16,360 nucleotides of DNA. Source: Mogibacterium sp. (GTDB taxonomy: Bacteria; Bacillota; Clostridia; Peptostreptococcales; Anaerovoracaceae). Below the pieces are notes generated by a model that ran no database searches, was not told where the DNA came from, and saw only the letters and a list, made by a program, of their open reading frames with translations. The stretch spans positions 1 to 16,360 of the forward strand of contig JABUTC010000010.1 of NCBI GenBank assembly GCA_021442505.1. The letters run 5' to 3'. The position numbers were made by a program, and so were the translations under genes. This document shows positions 1 through 5,264 of this stretch, piece by piece; the stretch's first letter is position 1; the number at the start of each line of letters is the position of its first letter.

Positions 1-36
1 ATGATGTACGCAATAAGAAGAGCTAGAGATTTATAA
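1..36 (+). CDS. possible C-terminal end of an upstream gene (partial)
   Basis: Frame 1 is open from the window edge to a TAA at 34-36 and would encode the tail MMYAIRRARDL. The other two forward frames close earlier, at TGA 2-4 and TAG 24-26. The stop lies 16 bases before the next gene's ATG, a spacing typical of genes in one operon. Eleven residues are too few to assign a family. The stretch could equally be noncoding leader of the next gene. Confidence 0.35.
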   Translation: MMYAIRRARDL

Positions 37-52
37 GAAAGGAAAGGGAACA

Positions 53-1369
53 ATGAATCTAGAGAAATCAATCAGCATCGTAGAAAGAGACAAAAAAGTT
101 GTTGCTGAATGCCAGCACCTGTCTTACTACCCACTTGCAATCGCAAAGTGCGAGAACGCAACAATTACTGACGCAGACGGAAACGAATTCATCGATTTTC
201 TCAGCAGTGCATCGTCACTCAACATGGGAAGCACAAACCCGATCGTAACTGAGGCAATCAAGAAGCAGCTCGAGAACTTCACACAGTACACAGCAGCTTA
301 CACATACAACGAGCAGACAACAGCATACGCAGAGAGACTCGTTTCGAAGTTCCCTGGCGGAGTTAAGGCAAAAATCGCTTTCGGTAATTGCGGTTCCGAT
401 GCAAACGACTGCGCAGTAAAGTTCGCAAGAGCTTACACAGGCAGACAGAAAATCATCGTATTCATCAACGGATATCACGGAAACACCTACGGCTCGGCAA
501 CAATGACGACCTGCTCGACAAAAATGCACGAGAAGATGGGACCTTTCCTTCCTGAAATTTATGCATTCCCGTTCTTCGGAGTTGACCAGGACGACGCAAC
601 AGTTGAAAAGGAATGCGTAAAGGACATCGAAACAGCATTCAGCACATGGATGCCTGCAAACGAGGTTGCCGCAGTAGTAATCGAGCCTATACAGGGCGAC
701 GGCGGAATCCTCCCTGCACATCCGATTTTCATGAAGAAACTCTATGAGCTCTGCCAGAAGAACGGCATCCTCTTCATTGCAGAGGAAGTTCAGCAGGCTT
801 TCTATCGTACGGGAAAAATGTTCAGTATCGAGAACTACGATATCGTGCCTGACGGCATCATCATGGGTAAGTCAATCGGAGGCGGCCTGACACTCGGAGC
901 TTTCATGGCTAGAGAAGAAATCATGAACTGCCTGCCGGCACCTGCACACCTTTTCACCCTCGGCGGAAACAGCATCGCATGTGCAGCAGGAATCGCAGCG
1001 TTCGATATGTATGAGACTGAAGAGTTCCAGACAATGCTCAAGAACAAAATTGACTATCTCTGGAAACTCGCAGAGGAACTAAAGCAGAAGCATCCTGATC
1101 TCGTAACATTCTACAGAGGAATCGGAATGTCAATGTCAATCGGTATCGACGACACAGATCCTGATGCAGCATTCAAAATTCTATACAGATCGTTCGAAAA
1201 GGGTCTTGTGGTTATTTCAATCGCAGGAAGCATCCTCAGAATCCAGCCACCTCTCACAATTCCTGATGAGCAGCTGAAGAGAGGATTTGAGATTATTTCA
1301 GAGTCAATTGAGGAGTACCAGGCAGGAAAGATTTCCGACGACGTACTCGTTAACCGCGCAGGCTGGTAA
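53..1369 (+). CDS. class III PLP-dependent aminotransferase / isoleucine 2-epimerase-like enzyme
   Basis: A 438-residue fold-type I PLP enzyme of the class III (ornithine/GABA aminotransferase) group, predicted cytosolic. The Schiff-base lysine is K273 in MGKSIGGG. The phosphate-binding Gly-Ser region is FGNCGSDAND (about 109-118), followed by ARAYTGRQ and YHGNTYGS. The segment VVIEPIQGDGG precedes the cofactor-contact segment IAEEVQQAF. From memory, APAHLFT, GNCGSDAND-like and RIQPPLTIP match Lactobacillus isoleucine 2-epimerase unusually well, so a racemase or epimerase acting on branched-chain amino acids is as likely as a transaminase. Glu244 stands where most relatives have the Asp that contacts the pyridine nitrogen of PLP. 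The start follows a purine-rich site (aaaggaaaggg) at about 40-50. The gene has its own context upstream and is separated from the ribosomal operon by the rpmG promoter. The family is sure; the substrate is not. Confidence 0.93.
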   Translation: MNLEKSISIVERDKKVVAECQHLSYYPLAIAKCENATITDADGNEFIDFLSSASSLNMGSTNPIVTEAIKKQLENFTQYTAAYTYNEQTTAYAERLVSKFPGGVKAKIAFGNCGSDANDCAVKFARAYTGRQKIIVFINGYHGNTYGSATMTTCSTKMHEKMGPFLPEIYAFPFFGVDQDDATVEKECVKDIETAFSTWMPANEVAAVVIEPIQGDGGILPAHPIFMKKLYELCQKNGILFIAEEVQQAFYRTGKMFSIENYDIVPDGIIMGKSIGGGLTLGAFMAREEIMNCLPAPAHLFTLGGNSIACAAGIAAFDMYETEEFQTMLKNKIDYLWKLAEELKQKHPDLVTFYRGIGMSMSIGIDDTDPDAAFKILYRSFEKGLVVISIAGSILRIQPPLTIPDEQLKRGFEIISESIEEYQAGKISDDVLVNRAGW

Positions 1370-1384
1370 AACTTTTTACCGGCC
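1361..1384 (+). terminator. hairpin overlapping the aminotransferase stop codon, possible terminator
   Basis: GGCTGGTAAA (1361-1370) pairs with TTTACCGGCC (1375-1384) as a 10-bp stem with one T-G wobble and a 4-base loop. The stop codon TAA (1367-1369) lies in the stem. No T-run follows, so intrinsic termination would be weak; it may instead protect the 3' end of the mRNA. Confidence 0.35.
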
Positions 1385-1415
1385 CCGCAATATTGCAAAA
1401 TGTCAAAGAAATTCC

Positions 1416-1444
1416 TTGACTTAGCAATGGCGGAAGTGTAGTAT
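1416..1444 (+). promoter_or_regulatory. sigma-A promoter for rpmG-secE-nusG-rplK-rplA
   Basis: A -35 box TTGACT (1416-1421) and a -10 box TAGTAT (1439-1444) are separated by exactly 17 bases. The predicted transcription start is near 1451, leaving a leader of about 97 bases before rpmG. It lies in the only gap between the metabolic gene and the ribosomal block, where a promoter is expected. Confidence 0.7.
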
Positions 1445-1468
1445 TATCAAGCGACTTTATGTAATTCA

Positions 1469-1501
1469 CCAAACAGAGCGAGGAAACCGCTCTGGTTTTG
1501 G
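1469..1501 (+). promoter_or_regulatory. hairpin in the rpmG leader
   Basis: CAGAGCG (1474-1480) and CGCTCTG (1488-1494) are a perfect 7-bp inverted repeat with a 7-base loop. Outer bases CCAAA (1469-1473) can pair with TTTGG after small bulges. It lies downstream of the predicted start site and so belongs to the transcript. Four T residues follow the core stem, making it a weak terminator-like or attenuator-like structure. Confidence 0.5.
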
Positions 1502-1547
1502 CTTGAAATAATGATTTTGCACACTATACCAACTAAGGAGATTTACA

Positions 1548-1709
1548 ATGGCAGCAGGAGTTAGAAACAAAATCATTCTCGCATGCACAGAGTGCAAGCA
1601 GAGAAACTACAACACAACAAAGAACAAGAGAAACAATCCTGACAGAATTGAGCTTATGAAGTACTGCAAGTTCTGTAACAAGGAGACTCTCCACAAGGAG
1701 ACCAAGTAA
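1548..1709 (+). CDS. rpmG: 50S ribosomal protein L33 (zinc-binding type)
   Basis: A 53-residue protein that reads as bL33, a small component of the large ribosomal subunit. It begins MAAGVRNKIILACTECK, and the pairs C13/C16 (CTEC) and C40/C43 (CKFC) form the four-cysteine zinc ribbon of the C+ paralogue. Zinc-free paralogues made in zinc starvation lack these cysteines. Length and the motif NPDRIELMKYC are normal for the family. AAGGAG (1535-1540) sits before the ATG. In Firmicutes L33 commonly precedes secE, as here, with a 24-base gap. The gene is the first of the transcription unit starting at the promoter near 1416. Confidence 0.95.
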   Translation: MAAGVRNKIILACTECKQRNYNTTKNKRNNPDRIELMKYCKFCNKETLHKETK

Positions 1710-1733
1710 GGCGCTAGGCAAGGAGACTTAAAG

Positions 1734-1919
1734 ATGTTTGAATATCTTAAGGGTGTCAGACAGGAAATGATTAAGGTCGTTTGGCCTACAAAAGAGGAGC
1801 TCGCATCAAGCACAGTGGTTGTATTGATTACATGCGCCTTCTTTGCGCTTGCCTTTTGGGTAATTGACTCTGCTTTCCTGGCAGCGCTTAAGGGCATACT
1901 CGGCATTACACTTTCCTAA
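1734..1919 (+). CDS. secE: preprotein translocase subunit SecE
   Basis: A 61-residue SecE of the short, single-span type usual in Gram-positive bacteria; E. coli SecE has three spans. The amphipathic N-terminal segment carries the conserved VVWPTKEE (15-22). One hydrophobic membrane segment follows at about 26-46, then a short tail. SecE clamps the two halves of SecY in the plasma-membrane protein channel. The site AAGGAG at 1720-1725 is 8 bases before the ATG. Position between rpmG and nusG is the standard arrangement, and the 21-base gap to nusG indicates co-transcription. Confidence 0.95.
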   Translation: MFEYLKGVRQEMIKVVWPTKEELASSTVVVLITCAFFALAFWVIDSAFLAALKGILGITLS

Positions 1920-1940
1920 GAGACGGGAGAATAGATTACT

Positions 1941-2531
1941 ATGACTGATATCGATAACAAGAATGTGACAAAGACTACGGTTTCGCCACTTGAGGGTGAA
2001 GGTCTCAGAGGAGACGGAACAGCCAAGTGGTATGTAGTTCACACATATTCAGGTTATGAGAATAAGGTAAAGAACAGCATCGAAAGAATGGTTGAGTACC
2101 GCGGAATGCAGGACCTCATTCTCGAGGTCGTAATCCCAACAGAGGATCACATCGAGATTAAGGACGGTGTCAAGAAGGTTAAGACACGCAAGCTTTTCCC
2201 GGGTTACGTAGTCATCAAGATGATTGTTAACAACGAGACCTGGTACCTCGTAAGAAACACAGAGGGCGTAACAGGCTTTGTTGGCCACGGCTCAAATCCT
2301 ATTCCTCTTACTAAGGAAGAGATTGTAAGAATGGGAGTTGAGAAGCTCAGAATCGACCTGGACGTAGAGGTTGGCGACACAATCCGCATCATAGGAGGAC
2401 TTTTCGAAGGCCAGCTCGGCATCGTAGAAGCTATCTATCCTGACAAGCAGATTGTTAAGGCAAAGATTTCTATGTTCGGTAGAGATACACCGGCAGAACT
2501 CGAGTTCTCGCAGGTGAGCAAACTGAAATAG
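1941..2531 (+). CDS. nusG: transcription termination/antitermination factor NusG
   Basis: A 196-residue NusG. The NGN domain starts at KWYVVHTYSGYENKVK (from residue 29) and includes FPGYV (86-90) and VRNTEGVTGFVG (104-115). The C-terminal KOW domain spans about 143-196 and ends MFGRDTPAELEFSQVSKL. NusG binds the beta-prime clamp helices of RNA polymerase and modulates pausing, termination and coupling to the ribosome. The N-terminal segment, about 28 residues before KWYVV, is longer than the few residues in Bacillus NusG. No alternative ATG exists between residue 1 and the NGN domain, and a GGGAG site at about 1925-1929 supports the called start. The KOW loop reads GGLF where DGPF or similar is usual. 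Confidence 0.96.
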   Translation: MTDIDNKNVTKTTVSPLEGEGLRGDGTAKWYVVHTYSGYENKVKNSIERMVEYRGMQDLILEVVIPTEDHIEIKDGVKKVKTRKLFPGYVVIKMIVNNETWYLVRNTEGVTGFVGHGSNPIPLTKEEIVRMGVEKLRIDLDVEVGDTIRIIGGLFEGQLGIVEAIYPDKQIVKAKISMFGRDTPAELEFSQVSKLK

Positions 2532-2567
2532 TTTGTACAATTATTAATATTAAGAAAGGAGAAGACG

Positions 2568-2993
2568 ATGGCAAAGAAGATCGACGGCTACATTAAGCTT
2601 CAGATCCCTGCCGGAGGTGCAACACCAGCTCCACCAGTCGGACCTGCACTCGGTCAGAAGAGCGTTAACATTATGGACTTCTGTAAGCAGTTCAACGCAA
2701 GAACAGCTGACCAGGCCGGAATGATTATCCCTGTAGTTATCACAGTATACGCAGACAGATCATTCTCGTTCGTGTGCAAGACTCCACCAGCTGCAGTACT
2801 TATTAAGAAGGCAGCAGGACTTGAGTCAGGTTCAGGCGAGCCAAACAAGACAAAGGTTGGTTCAATCACAGTTGCACAGGCTGAAGAGATCGCTAAGACA
2901 AAGATGCCGGATCTCAACGCTGCATCCCTTGAAGCTGCAACAGACATGATTAAGGGAACAGCACGCAGCATGGGAGTTACGGTAGTAGAGTAA
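2568..2993 (+). CDS. rplK: 50S ribosomal protein L11
   Basis: A 141-residue uL11, the normal length. It begins MAKKIDGYIKLQIPAGGATP. The proline-rich TPAPPVGPALGQ (19-30) forms the N-terminal domain face that closes over the 23S GTPase-associated centre and helps form the thiostrepton site. The C-terminal RNA-binding domain carries the typical GSGEPNKTKVGSIT and ends ARSMGVTVVE. L11 sits at the base of the stalk and takes part in factor-dependent GTP hydrolysis. An AAGGAGA site at about 2555-2561 supports the start. The gap to rplA is 53 bases and holds a structured element. Confidence 0.97.
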   Translation: MAKKIDGYIKLQIPAGGATPAPPVGPALGQKSVNIMDFCKQFNARTADQAGMIIPVVITVYADRSFSFVCKTPPAAVLIKKAAGLESGSGEPNKTKVGSITVAQAEEIAKTKMPDLNAASLEAATDMIKGTARSMGVTVVE

Positions 2994-2995
2994 TG

Positions 2996-3035
2996 CAGTG
3001 GGAGGCGATTGGAAACAGACGCCGCTAGCACCACC
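2996..3035 (+). promoter_or_regulatory. probable L1-binding autoregulatory site in the rplK-rplA gap
   Basis: GTGG (2998-3001) can pair with CCAC (3031-3034). Inside these, GGCG (3004-3007) pairs with CGCC (3020-3023), giving two short stems separated by an asymmetric internal loop with the sequence GTGGGAGG on one side. L1 is known to repress its own operon by binding an mRNA copy of its 23S site, and a GTGGGAGG...ACCAC arrangement before rplA is what I recall from Bacillus. Identity is inferred from position and this motif. Confidence 0.55.
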
Positions 3036-3046
3036 AAGGAGGAAAA

Positions 3047-3739
3047 ATGAAAAGATCAAAGAGATATGCTAATCTTGTTGAGAACTTCGATAAGCACGAG
3101 CTTTACGACGTTGCATCAGCAGTAGCAAAGGCAAAGGAGCTCTCAAACGCAAAGTTTGACGAGACAATCGAGATGCACTTCCGACTCGGAGTTGACGGAA
3201 GACACGCAGATCAGCAGGTAAGAGGCGCAATGGTACTGCCACACGGAACAGGTAAGAGCAAGAGAGTTCTTGTTTTCGCCAAGGGACCTAAGGCAGAGGA
3301 AGCTACAGCAGCAGGAGCTGATTTTGTAGGCGCTGAGGATCTCGCAGAGAAGATCCAGAAAGAGGGATGGTTCGAGTTTGACGCAGTAGTAGCAACACCT
3401 GATATGATGGGAGTTGTTGGACGTCTTGGTAAGATTCTTGGTCCTAAGGGACTCATGCCAAACCCAAAGTCCGGAACTGTAACAATGGACATCGAGAAGG
3501 CTCTCGCAGATATCAAAGCAGGTAAGGTTGAGTACCGTCTTGATAAGGCTAACATTATCCACGTTATCATCGGTAAAAAGTCATTCACAGACGAGCAGCT
3601 CACAGAGAACGCTAACGCTATCATCCAGGCAATCGCTAAGGCAAAGCCTGCAGCAGCAAAGGGACAGTATTTCAAGAGCATTGCAGTATCAGCTACAATG
3701 GGCCCTGGCGTTAAGATCAACACTGCTTCACTCGTATAA
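3047..3739 (+). CDS. rplA: 50S ribosomal protein L1
   Basis: A 230-residue uL1, the family's usual length. Recognisable segments are FDETIEMHFRLGVD, GAMVLPHGTGKSKRVLVFAKG and the signature GPKGLMPNPKSGTVT (the MPNPKSGT part at residues 137-144). L1 forms the mobile L1 stalk of the 50S subunit, which contacts deacylated tRNA leaving through the E site, and represses translation of its own operon in many bacteria. The ATG lies close behind AAGGAGG (3036-3042). It follows rplK directly and is the last gene before the L10 leader. Confidence 0.97.
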   Translation: MKRSKRYANLVENFDKHELYDVASAVAKAKELSNAKFDETIEMHFRLGVDGRHADQQVRGAMVLPHGTGKSKRVLVFAKGPKAEEATAAGADFVGAEDLAEKIQKEGWFEFDAVVATPDMMGVVGRLGKILGPKGLMPNPKSGTVTMDIEKALADIKAGKVEYRLDKANIIHVIIGKKSFTDEQLTENANAIIQAIAKAKPAAAKGQYFKSIAVSATMGPGVKINTASLV

Positions 3740-3746
3740 TTACGAG
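3731..3746 (+). repeat. inverted repeat across the rplA stop codon
   Basis: CTCGTA (3731-3736) and TACGAG (3741-3746) are a perfect 6-bp inverted repeat with loop TAAT. The loop overlaps the rplA stop codon. No T-run follows, so it is not a clear terminator; it may be an mRNA end or processing structure. Confidence 0.4.
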
Positions 3747-3771
3747 ACAAACAAAAATAGAATACTAACCT

Positions 3772-3863
3772 GAGACAGCGGGTGCGAAAGCTTAATTTCC
3801 CGCCGAGGTACAATATATATTGAACCCCGCTGTCGACAAGAGCGGGGTAATTTGTACCTAAGA
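3772..3863 (+). ncRNA. ribosomal protein L10 leader RNA
   Basis: The segment 3778-3809 contains the conserved L10 leader core: GCGGG (3778-3782) pairs with CCCGC (3799-3803) around a GC-GAAA-GC hairpin, followed by TTAAT and then GCCGAGGT. This pattern is what I know of the Firmicutes L10 leader family. Further pairings are visible. GACAGCGGG (3774-3782) can pair with CCCGCTGTC (3826-3834). CCCCGCT (3825-3831) can instead pair with AGCGGGG (3841-3847), enclosed by AGGTACAA (3806-3813) with TTGTACCT (3852-3859). The two states exclude each other, as expected for L10-dependent attenuation of rplJ-rplL. Confidence 0.85.
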
Positions 3864-3922
3864 AAAAAAGATGTCGCCCTCGGACATGGGAGACATAGCC
3901 GGTGGTACCGGTAATGACTTAT

Positions 3923-3938
3923 GGATGAGCAATCATCC
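3923..3938 (+). promoter_or_regulatory. GNRA-capped hairpin just before the rplJ ribosome binding site
   Basis: GGATGA (3923-3928) pairs perfectly with TCATCC (3933-3938) around a GCAA tetraloop. The stem ends three bases before AAAGGAG (3942-3948), the rplJ binding site, so it may affect translation initiation or insulate the site from the upstream leader. Confidence 0.45.
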
Positions 3939-3953
3939 AGGAAAGGAGAAAAC

Positions 3954-4454
3954 ATGTCTGTAGAAGCAAAAAATGCTAAGCAGGTAATCATCGACGAGAT
4001 TAAGGAAAGAATCGACGAGTCGGTATCGGTAGTAGTTGTTGATTACCTTGGAATTACAGTAGAGCAGGCTGACGAGCTCAGATCAAACCTGAGAAAGGAA
4101 GGCGTTAAGTTCACTGTATATAAGAACTCACTCGTTAAGAGAGCTATCGCAGGAACACCTTACGAGGCACTCGCAGAGGGAGACACACTTAAGGGATCAA
4201 GTGCTCTTGCATTCTGCACAGAGGATGCAACAGCTTCAGCAAGAGTAATCTCGAAGGCTATCAAACAGTACAAGAAGATGTCATTCAAGGGCGGAATTGT
4301 TGAAGGCGTTGTATACGACAAGGCGCAGATCGAGGAGTTCGCAGAGATTCCATCAAGAGAGGAGCTCATCGCTCGTTTCATGGGAAGCATCCAGTCACCA
4401 TTGACAAAGTTTGCTCTCACACTCAAGGCAATTGCAGAAGAACAGGAAGCATAA
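3954..4454 (+). CDS. rplJ: 50S ribosomal protein L10
   Basis: A 166-residue uL10. The start chosen is the ATG at 3954, immediately behind AAAGGAG (3942-3948). An in-frame ATG at 3921 would add 11 residues with no binding site and would lie inside the leader hairpin. The protein begins MSVEAKNAKQ and has FTVYKNSLVKRA (about 53-64), typical of the N-terminal rRNA-binding domain. The C-terminal segment from about 143, ending LTLKAIAEEQEA, is the long helix that carries L7/L12 dimers. L10 forms the base of the stalk and binds its own leader RNA to limit synthesis. It is followed by rplL after 77 bases. Confidence 0.96.
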   Translation: MSVEAKNAKQVIIDEIKERIDESVSVVVVDYLGITVEQADELRSNLRKEGVKFTVYKNSLVKRAIAGTPYEALAEGDTLKGSSALAFCTEDATASARVISKAIKQYKKMSFKGGIVEGVVYDKAQIEEFAEIPSREELIARFMGSIQSPLTKFALTLKAIAEEQEA

Positions 4455-4531
4455 GCCTAACAATTATCAGAAATTTTCACAGCTTTACGGTTAATAAAAC
4501 CGCATAAATCAAGAAAAGGAGAAAAATAACA

Positions 4532-4900
4532 ATGAATAAGGATCAGATCATTGAGGCTCTGAAGGGAATGAGCATTCTTGAAATCAACGAACTCGTAAAG
4601 GCTCTTGAGGAGGAGTTCGGTGTATCAGCAGTAGCAGTAGCAGCACCTTCAGCAGGAGCTGGCGCAGCAGCAGCAGAGGCAGAAGAGAAGACAGAGTTCA
4701 ACGTAGTACTTAAGGAAGTTGGCGCTGAGAAGATTAAGGTTATCAAGGCTGTAAGAGAGGCTACAGGACTTGGTCTTAAGGAAGCTAAGGAGCTCGTTGA
4801 CGGAGCACCTTCAACAGTTAAGGAGAACGTTGAGACTTCAGAGGCTAAGGCTCTCAAGGAGGCACTTGAGGCAGTTGGCGCTACAGTAGAGCTTCAGTAA
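4532..4900 (+). CDS. rplL: 50S ribosomal protein L7/L12
   Basis: A 122-residue bL12. The N-terminal dimerisation domain (1-33) is MNKDQIIEALKGMSILEINE onward. The hinge (about 34-52) is rich in alanine and glycine. The C-terminal domain (about 53-122) holds EFNVVLKEVGAEKIKVIKAV, GLGLKEAKELVDG and a C-terminal VGATVELQ. Several dimers bind the L10 helix and recruit EF-G, EF-Tu, IF2 and RF3 to the ribosome. The binding site AAAAGGAG (about 4513-4520) is strong. The preceding 77-base spacer has a small CGGTT/AACCG hairpin (4488-4502) and no promoter that I can see. The gap after the gene is the longest in the window. Confidence 0.97.
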   Translation: MNKDQIIEALKGMSILEINELVKALEEEFGVSAVAVAAPSAGAGAAAAEAEEKTEFNVVLKEVGAEKIKVIKAVREATGLGLKEAKELVDGAPSTVKENVETSEAKALKEALEAVGATVELQ

Positions 4901-4936
4901 GCTACTGATTTCTCCAACAAGGAGATATTTGCGTAA

Positions 4937-5062
4937 GCAATTCATTCTGTGTGAGAGTGTTGAAGACGTCGGCACTTAGCGATTGACGAGCATTGCGAAG
5001 TCAGAGCTTAGTACCGCTACGTCTGAACCAAACGAGAGTGACTCGAGCATAGACAGAATTGC
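4937..5062 (+). ncRNA. candidate structured RNA element of unknown class
   Basis: Three nested or adjacent stems are visible. P1: GCAATT (4937-4942) and CTGT (4947-4950) pair with ACAGAATTGC (5053-5062), closing the element with one 4-base bulge. P2: 4964-4980 pairs with 5006-5024 as about 15 pairs with two mismatches and a CT bulge. It continues as TTGAC (4983-4987) with GTCAG (5000-5004), and its tip GAGCATTGCGAA has facing GA steps. P3: CGAG (5033-5036) with CTCG (5042-5045). It lies in the rplL-rpoB transcript. I do not recognise a named family. It could be a regulatory leader of rpoB or a dispersed repeat. Confidence 0.55.
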
Positions 5063-5111
5063 AGAAATTAAAAATTGGACCCTGCGATATGGGCCCGACC
5101 CAGACAATAAC

Positions 5112-5145
5112 CGAATTGAGCCCAGTTAAAATGGGGCTCAATTCG
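5112..5145 (+). terminator. perfect 12-bp hairpin, possible partial terminator before rpoB
   Basis: CGAATTGAGCCC (5112-5123) and GGGCTCAATTCG (5134-5145) are exact complements with a 10-base loop. The bases after the stem are TGCGTTTAGG, a poor T-run, so full termination is unlikely. An attenuator that lowers rpoBC relative to rplJL, as known in E. coli, or an RNA-processing site would fit. The arms are also symmetric enough to act on either strand. Confidence 0.6.
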
Positions 5146-5163
5146 TGCGTTTAGGAGAGGTGC

Positions 5164-5220
5164 AAAAAGCGGCAGATTTCGCGTAAAAAACACGTTTTTT
5201 CGCCGAAAATTGTACTTTTT
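5164..5220 (+). promoter_or_regulatory. A/T-rich compound hairpin in the rpoB leader
   Basis: The core is GCG-T-AAAAAA (5181-5190) with TTTTTT-CGC (5195-5203) and loop CACG. TTTC (5177-5180) with GAAA (5205-5208) extends it, and AAAAAG (5164-5169) with CTTTTT (5215-5220) can close the outside. It ends about 30 bases before the rpoB binding site at 5253-5258. Confidence 0.5.
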
Positions 5221-5264
5221 CAAAAACAATGCAAGTTTTTTCTCAAGCAAACAAGGAGTGGAAT

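Larger units (their letters stand above)
4901..5264 (+). other. 364-base rplL-rpoB intergenic region without a gene
   Basis: No open frame with a plausible start and binding site was found here on either strand. No convincing sigma-A promoter was seen, so rpoB and rpoC are probably read through from upstream. The region holds a small TCTCC/GGAGA hairpin (4911-4925), the multi-stem element at 4937-5062, a perfect 12-bp hairpin (5112-5145) and an A/T-rich compound hairpin (5164-5220). Bacillus subtilis has a methyltransferase gene (ybxB/rsmC-like) at this place, which is absent here. Confidence 0.8.

Noticed and set aside
215..721. 168-codon reverse-strand open frame inside the aminotransferase gene
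   Set aside because: Its translation is rich in Cys, Ser and Leu with no recognisable domain, and it lies fully inside a gene with clear family motifs. It is a by-product of the codon bias of the forward gene.
1680..1727. Three copies of AAGGAGAC within 48 bases at the rpmG-secE junction
   Set aside because: The first two simply encode the Lys-Glu-Thr steps of L33; the third is the secE binding site. A regulatory array is not needed to explain them.
3711..3740. TATAAT at 3735-3740 as a promoter for rplJ-rplL
   Set aside because: It overlaps the rplA stop codon and a hairpin, and the best -35 (TTAAGA at 3711-3716, 18 bases away) is weak. A promoter here is possible but not supported enough to list.
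3211..3813. 200-codon reverse-strand open frame across rplA and its 3' flank
   Set aside because: No plausible protein signature, and it overlaps the complete, well-conserved rplA and the start of the L10 leader. Similar antisense frames occur over most genes here for the same compositional reason.
3921..3953. Upstream in-frame ATG for rplJ
   Set aside because: It lies at the edge of the GCAA hairpin with no binding site; the ATG at 3954 gives the standard L10 N-terminus and length.
4929..4979. Short TTG-initiated frame after the AAGGAG at 4919-4924
   Set aside because: The spacing to TTG is only 4 bases, the peptide would be 16 residues with no leader-peptide features, and the site is part of a small hairpin.
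5229..5264. Upstream in-frame ATG for rpoB
   Set aside because: It would add 12 residues with no homology and no binding site; the ATG at 5265 has AAGGAG at the right distance.
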